Source of the DNA: JAYPWI01 sp038135065
GTDB taxonomy: Bacteria > Actinomycetota > Acidimicrobiia > Acidimicrobiales > Poriferisodalaceae
Direction: 5' to 3'
Length of the DNA: 64,000 nucleotides
Assembly (NCBI GenBank): GCA_038135065.1
Contig: JAYPWI010000020.1
Span: forward strand, 1 to 64,000
A program made the position numbers and the translations under genes. The notes below the pieces were generated by a model that ran no database searches, was not told the origin of the DNA, and worked only from the letters and a program-made list of their open reading frames with translations. The first letter of the stretch is position 1. Each line of letters opens with the position of its first letter. Of the stretch, positions 45,328 through 53,423 are shown in pieces.

Positions 45328-46118
45328 CGTGCCTCCCGGATCACAACCTCGGTTCCGACCCCGAGGTCGTGTGCTGCGGGGTCTGCGACATCGGCCAGGG
45401 CCAATAGCCCGAAGACATCGTCGACCAGCGACGGCTGCCCAGACGGGGGTTGGCCCGTGGGAGCCACCTTGACCACTCGGCGATTCTCGCCGAACTCCAC
45501 GACGAGGACGTCGCCCATACCTTCGATGGCCTCACGGTCGATATTGAGCTGCGACGAACCATCCTGGTGGACGTGGAGCACCTCAGCGGACAGGGCACCG
45601 TCGTCCTCGATACGGGGCACCGGGACCAGTGCCGGCAGCAGGCCCGCAGGATCGACGAGTTCCCCCAGCTCCTCCAAACTCGACCCAGCGGCCAGACGAC
45701 CGGCCACCGGGGTGAGCACGTCACGAGCCGGATGCAGGCGCCCCGGGGACTCGAGATGCCATTCCTCCCGGGTGAGGCTCACCGCTCGATCCGCCCCGCC
45801 GACCAGGGCAACCGCCGCACCGAGCGCACCGTTGTCGGGTCCTATCAGGACAGCCTGTCCCCCTCCGACCTCCACTGCGACCGCTGGCCTCTCGAGGACA
45901 TCACCAACCGATACCAGCACCAATCCTGGCGCAAGGTAGGGAACCGAACGAGCCACCATGAGGGCGGCCGAACGAGCATCGCCCCGGGGCAGGGTGTGAC
46001 ACACATCGACCACCGCGGACCCGGGTGACAACTCACGTAGCAACGAGTGCACCACCCCCACCATCTCATCGCTCCGACCCAGATCGGTGAAACAGCTGAT
46101 CGTGTCGTAGCGAGTCAT
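45324..46118 (-). CDS. SAM hydrolase / adenosyl-halide synthase family protein (DUF62)
   Basis: The 264-residue protein belongs to the SAM hydroxide adenosyltransferase family (COG1912). It shows the N-terminal CFTDLGRSDEMVG, GDARSAALMVARSVPYL and the signature IGPDNGALGAAV. Ordinary members split S-adenosylmethionine with water to adenosine and methionine; rare relatives use halide ions. Nothing here suggests halogenation. I chose ATG at 46118 because the open frame upstream overlaps proC. Confidence 0.85.
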   Translation of the reverse strand: MTRYDTISCFTDLGRSDEMVGVVHSLLRELSPGSAVVDVCHTLPRGDARSAALMVARSVPYLAPGLVLVSVGDVLERPAVAVEVGGGQAVLIGPDNGALGAAVALVGGADRAVSLTREEWHLESPGRLHPARDVLTPVAGRLAAGSSLEELGELVDPAGLLPALVPVPRIEDDGALSAEVLHVHQDGSSQLNIDREAIEGMGDVLVVEFGENRRVVKVAPTGQPPSGQPSLVDDVFGLLALADVADPAAHDLGVGTEVVIREAR

Positions 46119-46156
46119 GTCGAGGACGGTACCCGCCCCCAGACGCGGAGGCCCGA

Positions 46157-46936
46157 TCAGGCTCTGCCCAGCTCCTCTGAACGACGGGTAGCGGCTTCGA
46201 CCGCCGCCGCAAAGGCGGCCCGGAGCCCGGAGCGCTCCAGTTCTCGCAATCCGGCCGCTGTGGTCCCCCCAGGCGATGTGACATCGGCACGTAGTTCTGC
46301 GGGAGGACGCCCTTGCGCAAGCAGGGTGGCCGATCCGAGGAGGGTCTGAACGGTCAGGTCGACGGCGACCTGGCGTGCCAAGCCCATCATCACTCCGGCG
46401 TCGATCATGGCCTCGGCGACGAGAAAGACGTAGGCAGGACCACTTCCCGACAGGCCCGTCACAGCGTCGAGCAGTCGTTCGGAACTTCGGACGACGATCC
46501 CAACGGAACCGAGGATTGTCTCCGCCCACTCCAAGTCCTCGGCTCCGGCAGCAGCGTTGCCGCAGATGGCGGCCGCTCCCCGTCCGACCAGTGCAGGGGT
46601 GTTCGGCATGGCCCGGATAGTCGGGGTGGATCCAAACGACGCTGCGAGGGTGGTCAGGGTGACCCCCGCAGCCACGGACAGGACCCGGTCGACCCCGGCG
46701 CTGGCAACTGCGTCCGCGGCTGCCGGAATCGCATCCGGCTTCGTGGCCAGGATGACTCCCGCCGATTCCTCGGGCGCCTCCAGCACTCGAACTCCGAACT
46801 GGGCGGTGAGGTCATCCCGTCGAGCAGCGACCAGTTCGACAACGGCCAGCGAGTCGACGCTCCGCCCAGCGGCCAGCAGGCCCCCCAAAAGAGCCTCGCC
46901 CATCTTTCCACCGCCGACGATCAACACCTCAGCCAT
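46157..46936 (-). CDS. proC: pyrroline-5-carboxylate reductase
   Basis: The 259-residue enzyme makes proline from pyrroline-5-carboxylate with NAD(P)H. It has VLIVGGGKMGEALLGG at the N-terminus, RAMPNTPALVG, and the C-terminal signature LRADVTSPGGTTAAGL. The ATG at 46936 is used; a TTG two codons upstream is less likely. It lies between the YbjN-like gene and the SAM-hydrolase gene on the same strand. Confidence 0.96.
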   Translation of the reverse strand: MAEVLIVGGGKMGEALLGGLLAAGRSVDSLAVVELVAARRDDLTAQFGVRVLEAPEESAGVILATKPDAIPAAADAVASAGVDRVLSVAAGVTLTTLAASFGSTPTIRAMPNTPALVGRGAAAICGNAAAGAEDLEWAETILGSVGIVVRSSERLLDAVTGLSGSGPAYVFLVAEAMIDAGVMMGLARQVAVDLTVQTLLGSATLLAQGRPPAELRADVTSPGGTTAAGLRELERSGLRAAFAAAVEAATRRSEELGRA

Positions 46937-47042
46937 GGGCAAACCTTACCGGTGGCACCCCGTCGGCACCGGGTTGCCGGAGCGCTTCCAACCCCACTGC
47001 ACTTCCCCGATCAGCGAGACCAGCAGCGCTCCGACGACACGT

Positions 47043-47071
47043 ACCCTAGCTCCGTTGCGATTGAAATGCAA
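47043..47071 (-). promoter_or_regulatory. possible promoter for proC
   Basis: On the minus strand TTGCAT (47066-47071) is followed after exactly 17 bases by TAGGGT (47043-47048). The region just upstream is unusually AT-rich for this window, with repeated TTTCAATG-like units (about 47060-47090). It would give proC a leader of about 100 bases. This is a sequence-pattern call only. Confidence 0.35.
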
Positions 47072-47089
47072 TGAAATACATTGAAAACA

Positions 47090-47557
47090 TTATTTGCGGT
47101 CGAGCACCGAGCCGAAACCGAGCCGAAGGGCCATCGGCCAGTACCGCTCGACGTACTCCCACAGCGAGCCCGTCACCCGATCGAGTTCCTCCTCGTCGAC
47201 TGCGTGGATCGGGAGTTCTCCGGTCAGGAAGATGGCATCCTCGGGTCCGATGCCGAACTGGGCACCGACCAATTGATAATTGCGGTGGAGCAGGAACTCG
47301 AACACCCGGCTCGGTTCGTCCACCGGAGCGGGCAAGAAGTAGGTCTCGTATTTCAAGGTTCGCTGACCCAGGGTGAACCAGATGGTGGTGACATCGCGGA
47401 CCTCGGCCTCGAGCCGTACGTACCACCGCCTGGGGATCTCCTCGTCACGGCTGACGTCGAGGATCGTGGGCAACTCGGCGGACTGCCGAGCGAAGTGCGC
47501 ATCGATCCTCCCTTCGAGCAGCAGGAGTTCATCGTGGGTGGCAGGCGGGCGACTCAC
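47090..47557 (-). CDS. YbjN-domain protein
   Basis: The 155-residue protein has the YbjN/type-III-chaperone-like fold pattern, with WYVRLEAEVRDVTTIWFTLG, FLLHRNYQLVGAQFGIGPED and a late helix. A YbjN-type gene directly after mshA is a known actinobacterial arrangement (for example mycobacteria). The start overlaps mshA by four bases, so the two are coupled. The molecular role is not established for this family. Confidence 0.8.
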   Translation of the reverse strand: MSRPPATHDELLLLEGRIDAHFARQSAELPTILDVSRDEEIPRRWYVRLEAEVRDVTTIWFTLGQRTLKYETYFLPAPVDEPSRVFEFLLHRNYQLVGAQFGIGPEDAIFLTGELPIHAVDEEELDRVTGSLWEYVERYWPMALRLGFGSVLDRK

Positions 47558-48762
47558 GAGCAGTCCACCAATTCCCGAACCCGAAGGCGGCCGAACACAT
47601 CCAACGCCCGAGCCGCCGTAGCCCCCCAGGAATGGTTGCGGGCCAGCGCTGCCCCGTGGGCGCCAAGACGAAGGCTGAACAATGGATCCTCGAGAATGGC
47701 CCCGATAGCTCGAGCGAAATCCTCCGGCTCCCTGCCGTCGACCAACAATCCAGTCTCCCCGTCCACCACGTTGTCACGCAGGCCACCTACGTTCGCTGCC
47801 ACCACCGGGGTGCCGCAGGCCGCCGCTTCCAAGGCGACCAAGCCGAACGACTCGGACCGACTGGGCACTACACATACATCGGCAGCCCGGTAGTAGGTGG
47901 ACAGCAGATGGTGGGGTTGGGGTTCGACGAGGCGAACGCGCTGCTCCAACCCGAGTGCTGCGATCCGAGCGCGAACATCGGCCAGGGTCGCAGCACCATC
48001 AGGCCCAGACGGACCACCGACGATGACGAGCACGGCATCCTGATCGACCAACCGGACCATCGCCTCGACAGCAAGATCGACCCCTTTCAGAGGTTGGATG
48101 CGCCCCACGAACAACACGACCGGGCGATCGCCGAGACCGACCGCCTGCCGAGCCGCCCACCTCTGCCCGGGTGAGAAAAAGGCGAGGTCGACACCCGGCG
48201 TGAGGATTTCGAGGCGCTGCTCGTCGACCATGTACATCTCGCGCAACTGCTCGATCTCGACCTGACCCGACGCGAAGACGACGTCCGCGCATCCGATCAC
48301 CTCCTCCTCAGCCGCAATCCGACTGGGAGGCTCCCAATCACCCCCGGACACCTTCACCTTTCCCAGGGTGTGGAAGGTAACGCCCAAGGGAACATCGAAC
48401 CGATGCTTCAGGCGATGGCCGACGACCCCACTGAGCCAGTAGTGGGCATGGACGGCGTCAGCGGGCTCGACGGTCAGAAATCGGGTAACTGCGTCGGTGA
48501 ACTCATCGATGGCCTGGGGCAGGTCCTCCTTCGGAAGGTCCAGCGGTCCAGCATCGAGGTGAACGACCCGAACCCCGGGCTCCACCTCGACTACTTCTGA
48601 CTCGTCAGGTGACTGGCGCCGACAGAAGACGTCACAGGCCACACCTTGGTGGGCCATAGCCGTCACGAGCTCGGAGACGTAGACATTGAGGCCGCCGCCG
48701 TCTCCCGACCCGGGTTGGGTCAGCGGCGAGGTGTGCATGGACACAACCGCTAGACGCCTCAT
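47554..48762 (-). CDS. mshA: D-inositol-3-phosphate glycosyltransferase (mycothiol synthesis)
   Basis: The 402-residue GT4-family enzyme joins GlcNAc to inositol-3-phosphate, the first step to mycothiol, the actinobacterial low-molecular-weight thiol. Family marks are MHTSPLTQPGSGDGGGLNVY at the start and the PSRSESFGLVALEAAACGTP donor-binding motif. The start is ATG at 48762; a GTG three codons earlier is possible. Its presence is strong evidence for an actinobacterial host. Confidence 0.94.
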   Translation of the reverse strand: MRRLAVVSMHTSPLTQPGSGDGGGLNVYVSELVTAMAHQGVACDVFCRRQSPDESEVVEVEPGVRVVHLDAGPLDLPKEDLPQAIDEFTDAVTRFLTVEPADAVHAHYWLSGVVGHRLKHRFDVPLGVTFHTLGKVKVSGGDWEPPSRIAAEEEVIGCADVVFASGQVEIEQLREMYMVDEQRLEILTPGVDLAFFSPGQRWAARQAVGLGDRPVVLFVGRIQPLKGVDLAVEAMVRLVDQDAVLVIVGGPSGPDGAATLADVRARIAALGLEQRVRLVEPQPHHLLSTYYRAADVCVVPSRSESFGLVALEAAACGTPVVAANVGGLRDNVVDGETGLLVDGREPEDFARAIGAILEDPLFSLRLGAHGAALARNHSWGATAARALDVFGRLRVRELVDCS

Positions 48763-48867
48763 CTCGACCACCGGCGTCGTGGGTCACGCTGCAAGTCGAC
48801 CAGGCTCACGAGACTCCACGCTAGGAGATCGAGTCGTTGATCGCTCCCACCGTTGAAGCCGAGTCGT

Positions 48868-49374
48868 TCAGCCGATCGGCATCGACTTGAACCGCCGCGC
48901 GATCTCGCACTGCACGAGGTCGATCCGTTCGTGCAGTTGGTGGCGGGTGTCCGACACGAGGCGTTCGAACCCTTCGAGGGCGACCACCCGGCTGTCGATC
49001 TCTGCCTCGTCGTAATCGGGCAATGCCAGGAAGATCTGCGGACCCACGATCACATCTACGTGCGCAACAAAGGAATCATCGGGCTGGAGCTCATCCCCGC
49101 CTCGAGTGGACGGGGTCGTGACCCCACCGCCAAGGACGTCGGGAAGTTGACAGATCAGCTCTGCCAGGTCTGCCGGATCACCACCCTTGTCCCGCCGTTC
49201 GAGTTCTGCACAGAGAATCTCGATCCGGCCCTGGGTCAGCCGGCGGACATAGGAAACCTGTCCCTCGACGTCGTGCAGTTCTCGACGGCGGGCATAGAGA
49301 GAGTCGAGTTCGACGTCGCCACAGTCGCTCATGTAGGCAGCAGCAAGGACCCGTTGCACATCGGGATGGAACAT
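48868..49374 (-). CDS. rsiG: RsiG-like (AmfC-type) putative c-di-GMP-binding anti-sigma factor
   Basis: The 168-residue mostly helical protein has two copies of a pattern close to the RsiG c-di-GMP motif E-x3-S-x2-R-x3-Q-x3-D. Copy 1 is E37, S41, R44, Q48, E52; copy 2 is E137, S141, R144, H148, D152, exactly 100 residues later. Each copy departs from the pattern at one place. In Streptomyces RsiG holds the sigma factor WhiG when loaded with c-di-GMP. No sigma gene is in this window. The ATG at 49374 follows a strong AGGAGAGG; an upstream TTG at 49443 is less likely. Confidence 0.7.
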   Translation of the reverse strand: MFHPDVQRVLAAAYMSDCGDVELDSLYARRRELHDVEGQVSYVRRLTQGRIEILCAELERRDKGGDPADLAELICQLPDVLGGGVTTPSTRGGDELQPDDSFVAHVDVIVGPQIFLALPDYDEAEIDSRVVALEGFERLVSDTRHQLHERIDLVQCEIARRFKSMPIG

Positions 49375-49447
49375 CGCCTCTCCTCGTTCGACAAGGAGGT
49401 CTTCGGCTGTTTCGACTCCACCCTTGAGCAGGTTTGGGCACAATCAC

Positions 49448-50191
49448 TCAGCCCATCAGGCGCTCGACAAGCAGCCACCACAGCGGTCCGGCAACAACGA
49501 GAGCATCGAGGCGACGAAGCGCTCGACCAGGCGCCGGCACGAGGGCACGACACACCACCGGGCCGAGCGGCAGTGCCACAGCCAGCACCAGCGAGTGGGA
49601 AGCAACCGTCGCCGGGTCGAGCGGGGGTATGCCCAGTTGGACGCTCATGTGCAGGACCGCCACGATGCCGACAGCGCCGGCCAGCGGACCCACCCATCGA
49701 CGAGCGGCGCCGTATCCCACCAGATAGGTGCCTGCGTCGCCGATGGCCATGGCCCACATCAACACCACAGCGCTTCCCAGCTCGACCCGAGCAACAGCCA
49801 CCACAGAACAGGCCCCGACCACCGGAGGCACCCAACCGGCCAACAACACCCCGACCCGGGCCACGGCCGGGGAGCGCGTATCGGCTCCCACCACGGCGAG
49901 AACGACCGTGCCGACGACCCCGGCCAGTACGAGCGCACCGGCCACCCTCGGGTCCAGACCAGCTGAGAGGACCGACACTGTCGCGACCGCTCCCGCCAGC
50001 AGCTTGACCGAGCCCATTCGAGCCGTGCTCTGCCAACCGGCCACGCCGGCCAGTACACCGAGGACCACCGCAAACAGGGCCAGGTCCACCCACAAGACGG
50101 CCATGACCACGACGAACCAGACCAGTCCCAAACTGATCCGAGCATCGCCCGTGATGCTCGACTGGTGGGTCCCCTCGGTCGAATCCGCCAT
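49448..50191 (-). CDS. CdsA-like polytopic membrane protein
   Basis: The 247-residue protein has about seven or eight membrane helices. The second half resembles phosphatidate cytidylyltransferases: MAIGDAGTYLVGYGAARRW corresponds to the CdsA aspartate-tyrosine segment, and RRLDALVVAGPLWWLL to its terminal LDR(I/L)DSLLFAAP motif. The middle is poorly conserved and several catalytic residues seem to be missing, so enzyme activity is doubtful. The gene is followed by rsiG and overlaps moaD by one base. Confidence 0.6.
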   Translation of the reverse strand: MADSTEGTHQSSITGDARISLGLVWFVVVMAVLWVDLALFAVVLGVLAGVAGWQSTARMGSVKLLAGAVATVSVLSAGLDPRVAGALVLAGVVGTVVLAVVGADTRSPAVARVGVLLAGWVPPVVGACSVVAVARVELGSAVVLMWAMAIGDAGTYLVGYGAARRWVGPLAGAVGIVAVLHMSVQLGIPPLDPATVASHSLVLAVALPLGPVVCRALVPAPGRALRRLDALVVAGPLWWLLVERLMG

Positions 50192-50433
50192 CAGCCCCCC
50201 GAGACAGGGGGCAGCACGGCGACCTCGTCGCCTTCGCCAACGGGTTCGTCTCCCTCGACGGCCTCGCCGTTGAGCCAGATACGACTAGCCGCCACGATCC
50301 GCTCGAACTCAGGACCGAAGCGCTCGACGGCCTGGGACACCACCTCGCCGACTGATCCCGCATCGAATTCGGCGCTGGCTGTGCCCGCCGCCTGGCGGGC
50401 ACCGGCAAACATGCGCAGGGTGATCCGAGCCAC
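50191..50433 (-). CDS. moaD: MoaD/ThiS-family sulfur carrier
   Basis: The 80-residue beta-grasp protein ends in PPVSGG, the C-terminal Gly-Gly that becomes a thiocarboxylate in sulfur transfer. The sequence RMFAGARQAAG and EGDEVAVLPPVSGG fit MoaD of molybdopterin synthesis better than ThiS. No other molybdenum-cofactor gene is near it, so its actual pathway is not shown by context. Confidence 0.82.
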   Translation of the reverse strand: MARITLRMFAGARQAAGTASAEFDAGSVGEVVSQAVERFGPEFERIVAASRIWLNGEAVEGDEPVGEGDEVAVLPPVSGG

Positions 50434-50506
50434 CCGCCAAGACTACCGATCACGCCATAGGGCCCGATGACCGGTCTGGGGTCACCGGTGGCTAGCGTCG
50501 TTGGAC

Positions 50507-51094
50507 GTGCCCGATGTCCAACTGCTCGTAATCCGACACGGCGAATCCGAATGGAACGCCACCGGGCGGTGGCAGGGACAGGCAGATCCTCCCCTGACCG
50601 CTCGGGGCCTACAGCAGGCTGAGACGGCGGCCCTGCACATCAGCGGGTCATTCGACCTCGTGGTGTCCAGTGATCTCCGACGCGCACACCAGACCGCCCA
50701 CATCATCGCTGATCGCCTCGGTCTGGCACCGGTCGTAACCGACCGACGGTTGCGAGAACGTCACGCCGGCCCCTGGCAGGGACTGACCAGATCCGAGATC
50801 GAATCACAGTGGCCGGGCGCGATCGAACATCGGACCTACCCATCGGGCTACGAGACCGATGACCAGGTCGTCGACCGGGTGCTCCCCGCACTGCTCGACA
50901 TCGCCCGCCGGGTCGAGACGAAGGCCGTCGTCGTGGCCCATATGGGCATCATCCGGGCCGTCGATCGGGCGACCGGTGGACGGGACGAGCGCATCCCCAA
51001 CCTCGGCGGGCGTTGGTACCGGATCAGTTCGGCTATCGAGCCGGGTGAGCTCGTGGAACTCGCCACAGCAGAGTCCACAACCGAGGTGGAATAA
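50507..51094 (+). CDS. histidine phosphatase (phosphoglycerate-mutase-like) family protein
   Basis: The 195-residue protein has the catalytic VIRHGESEWN motif, a glutamate in RERHAGPW, and the second histidine in VVAHMG. This is the core of the histidine phosphatase superfamily. The substrate is not evident; members act on phosphoglycerate, sugars or cofactors such as alpha-ribazole phosphate. The start is GTG at 50507, with a TTG two codons earlier. It converges on the next gene. Confidence 0.85.
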   Translation: MPDVQLLVIRHGESEWNATGRWQGQADPPLTARGLQQAETAALHISGSFDLVVSSDLRRAHQTAHIIADRLGLAPVVTDRRLRERHAGPWQGLTRSEIESQWPGAIEHRTYPSGYETDDQVVDRVLPALLDIARRVETKAVVVAHMGIIRAVDRATGGRDERIPNLGGRWYRISSAIEPGELVELATAESTTEVE

Positions 51095-51111
51095 CCCCTC
51101 GTGTACCCCGA

Positions 51112-51345
51112 CTACTCCGTAGGAGACCGGTTGGGGAACGCGACCACAGGAGCCAGGGCACCTTGCTCGGCGTCGTTCGACCCCACGCTAGGGGTGGTGT
51201 TGCGCACCGGACCAACGCCGTCGAGCCAATCGACCGCCCGGGCTGGATCGATCTGCTCGTCATCGAGCAACTGCAACGCGTGCTCGACCCGGGCGAACGC
51301 AACCTCGAGGTCGTCCAATTCCTCGTCGCTCAAGTGTCCGGCCAT
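51112..51345 (-). CDS. small acidic helical protein, unknown
   Basis: I do not recognise this 77-residue protein. It begins MAGHLSDEELDDLE and is mostly a helical hairpin (to about residue 45), then a low-complexity tail. The helical hairpin vaguely recalls exonuclease VII small subunits, but no xseA is nearby and the pattern is short, so I do not assign it. The start is ATG at 51345; no clear ribosome binding site is visible. Confidence 0.55.
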   Translation of the reverse strand: MAGHLSDEELDDLEVAFARVEHALQLLDDEQIDPARAVDWLDGVGPVRNTTPSVGSNDAEQGALAPVVAFPNRSPTE

Positions 51346-51423
51346 GGCGCTGACTATAGGACCGGTCGGCCGTCCACGGGCGGAACGACATCGATCGTCG
51401 CGGATCATGGGTAGCCTGCGTGC

Positions 51424-51499
51424 GGGCCGCTAGCTCATCGGGTAGAGCAGGGGACTTTTAATCCCAAGGTGCCGGGTTCGAGACCCGGGCGGCCTACCA
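51424..51499 (+). tRNA. tRNA-Lys (anticodon TTT)
   Basis: The sequence folds into a full cloverleaf: acceptor stem GGGCCGC with GCGGCCT, D arm GCTC/GAGC, anticodon loop CTTTTAA giving anticodon TTT, T arm CCGGG-TTCGAGA-CCCGG, discriminator A and an encoded CCA. The total is 76 bases including CCA. The terminal anticodon-stem pair (27-43) is a G-A mismatch. Confidence 0.96.
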
Positions 51500-51529
51500 A
51501 CAGCCACCGCCAACCTCAACCACCCTCGG

Positions 51530-52003
51530 TCAATCCCAGTTGGCGATAGGGGCGACCACCGCACCGGTGAGCCGCACCAAGTCGGCGGGTGCCAGGGAGA
51601 TGTCGAGGCCCCGTCGGCCGCCGCTGCAGTACACCACATCGGTGGCCAGCACCGTCTCGTCGATCACGGTTGGTAATGACCGCCTGGTCCCCAACGGGCT
51701 GATTCCTCCGACGACGTATCCCGTCGCTCGCTCGGCCTGCTGCTCGGAGGCCATCACCGCTCGCTTGGCCCCCAGGGCGGCTGCAGCGGCCTTCAATTCG
51801 ACCGTGGTGACAACGGGCACCACGGCAAGACCCAGACGGTCGTCCGACAGGGCCACCACCAGGGTCTTGACTACCTCAGCTGGATCGACTCCGAGGGCTT
51901 CGGCTGCCTCGAGTCCGTAGCTCGGGTGCGAAGGATCATGTTCGTAGGGGTGGATACCGACCTCGACCCCCGCAGCCCGTGCCGCATCGACTGCCGGGGT
52001 CAT
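51530..52003 (-). CDS. ybaK: Cys-tRNA(Pro)/aminoacyl-tRNA deacylase, YbaK/EbsC family
   Basis: The 157-residue protein matches the YbaK editing family, which removes cysteine or other wrong amino acids from tRNA. Signatures are DPSHPSYGLEAAEALGV, VVKTLVVAL, GYVVGGISPLGTRRSLPTVI and the CSGGRRGLDI end. It lies next to the tRNA-Lys gene on the opposite strand, which is probably coincidental. Confidence 0.92.
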   Translation of the reverse strand: MTPAVDAARAAGVEVGIHPYEHDPSHPSYGLEAAEALGVDPAEVVKTLVVALSDDRLGLAVVPVVTTVELKAAAAALGAKRAVMASEQQAERATGYVVGGISPLGTRRSLPTVIDETVLATDVVYCSGGRRGLDISLAPADLVRLTGAVVAPIANWD

Positions 52004-52029
52004 GACGACCCGACGTGCTTGCCCGACAT

Positions 52030-52302
52030 CTACGACACCGGATGCAGGGTGGCTCGCCGGCGCTCCCAGTAGGCAGCTTCGACCTCATCGGCGTGGAAGC
52101 GGCGCCGGTGCAATCGAGCCACCGCAGCGCGCCGCCGACGCAGCCGGAGATCGTCACCCTGCCGGGCACGCCGTTCATCATTGAGTTCACGAATGCGTAG
52201 CTGTGCCCGTTCGTGGCTGGTCGACCGAGAGAGAGGCAGCGGCGGCCTCAGACTGGGGTGGTCGGGATCGAACAGGGTGGGGGACTTCATAGCGTCATGC
52301 AT
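52030..52302 (-). CDS. small basic protein, unknown
   Basis: This frame of about 90 residues has an N-terminal Pro-rich segment (SPTLFDPDHPSLRPPLPL) and a strongly basic C-terminal part with many Arg and a pattern of alternating acidic and basic residues, probably helical. It has no match I can name. Start options are ATG at 52302 and 52290. The gene follows dut on the same strand by 28 bp. Very high arginine content makes nucleic acid binding thinkable but unproven. Confidence 0.5.
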   Translation of the reverse strand: MHDAMKSPTLFDPDHPSLRPPLPLSRSTSHERAQLRIRELNDERRARQGDDLRLRRRRAAVARLHRRRFHADEVEAAYWERRRATLHPVS

Positions 52303-52330
52303 ACCCATGGGGTGGGACACCATCCCCCGC

Positions 52331-52768
52331 TCAGCGGCCGGAATGGCCGAAACCACCCGTTCCTCGCTCGGTCTCGTCGAGTGTGTCGACCTCGACCCAT
52401 TCGGCAACCTCGACTCGTTGGATCACCAGCTGAGCAATGCGATCACCTCGTTGGATTGCATAGTCCTCGGCCGGATCGGTGTTGACCAACAAGACCCGCA
52501 ATTCGTCGCGGTAGCCCGCGTCGATGAGGCCGGGGGTGTTCAGACAGGTCACCCCGTGACGCAGAGCGAGTCCCGACCTGGGCTGGACGAACCCAGCGTG
52601 TCCATCCGGGATCGCCACTGCGATTCCCGTGCCGACCAAGGCTCTGCCGCCCCCGGCGGCCAGATGCGCGTCCTGCGCAGCGATCAGATCAATGCCGGCA
52701 TCACCTGGCTTTGCGTAGGTCGGCAGGGGGAGATCCGGATCGAGGCGACGGACGGGTACGGCAACCAT
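52331..52768 (-). CDS. dut: dUTP diphosphatase
   Basis: The 145-residue trimeric-type dUTPase hydrolyses dUTP to dUMP, protecting DNA from uracil. All five motifs are visible: AGIDLIA, RSGLALRHG, NTPGLIDAGYRDEL, RGDRIAQLVI and the glycine-rich C-terminal ERGTGGFGHSGR. The length is ordinary. It diverges from orn. Confidence 0.96.
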   Translation of the reverse strand: MVAVPVRRLDPDLPLPTYAKPGDAGIDLIAAQDAHLAAGGGRALVGTGIAVAIPDGHAGFVQPRSGLALRHGVTCLNTPGLIDAGYRDELRVLLVNTDPAEDYAIQRGDRIAQLVIQRVEVAEWVEVDTLDETERGTGGFGHSGR

Positions 52769-52830
52769 GGACCGACTCTAGGCATGCTCGGTTCGCCGAA
52801 CACTCATCCCAGGCATCTACAGTCCATGGG

Positions 52831-53400
52831 GTGCTGGTGTGGATGGATCTCGAGATGACCGGACTCGATCCGAAACGGCATTGCATTGTCGAGATCGCGA
52901 CCATCGTGACGGACGACGACCTCAACATCGTGGCCGAAGGGCCGGATCTGGTGGTCCATGCCACCGACGAACAGCTGGCCGAGATGGATGATGTCGTCGT
53001 CCGGATGCACACGGCATCGGGACTCCTGGACGCAATCTCAGCGTCGACCATCTCCCTGGAAGATGCCGGGGTCGCGACCCTCGACTTCATCAAGCAGCAT
53101 GTGCCCACCCCCCGGACCGTGCCCCTGTGCGGCAACTCCATCGGGACGGACCGTCGGTTCCTCGACACCTATCTTCCTGACATCGAGAACTACTTGCACT
53201 ATCGATCGGTGGATGTGTCGTCGATCAAGGAACTGGCTCGCCGCTGGGCTCCCGAGGTCGCGACGTCCGTACCTCGGAAGGCCACCGCTCATCGGGCTCT
53301 GGATGACATCCGGGAGAGCATCGAGGAACTGCGGCACTATCGGGCCCACCTTTTCACGCTGCCGGGGGCAACCGCCGAGCAAGAATCAAAATCTGATTAG
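52831..53400 (+). CDS. orn: oligoribonuclease
   Basis: The 189-residue DEDDh 3'-5' exonuclease degrades short RNA oligomers, including pGpG, the breakdown product of c-di-GMP. Catalytic residues are in MDLEMTGLDP (D, E), NSIGTDRRF (D) and HRALDDIRES (H, D). The start is GTG at 52831 giving VLVWMDLEMTG, the normal family N-terminus. With a GGDEF-EAL enzyme and an RsiG-like protein in the window, it completes c-di-GMP turnover. Confidence 0.95.
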   Translation: MLVWMDLEMTGLDPKRHCIVEIATIVTDDDLNIVAEGPDLVVHATDEQLAEMDDVVVRMHTASGLLDAISASTISLEDAGVATLDFIKQHVPTPRTVPLCGNSIGTDRRFLDTYLPDIENYLHYRSVDVSSIKELARRWAPEVATSVPRKATAHRALDDIRESIEELRHYRAHLFTLPGATAEQESKSD

Positions 53401-53423
53401 GAATTTCGCTAGCGTGGTCCCTC

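Noticed and set aside
45324..46118. Halogenase (fluorinase/chlorinase) activity for the DUF62 protein
   Set aside because: Nothing visible distinguishes it from ordinary SAM hydrolases, and no organohalogen genes are nearby.
51112..51345. Exonuclease VII small subunit
   Set aside because: Only a short helical-hairpin resemblance; there is no xseA nearby and no firm signature.
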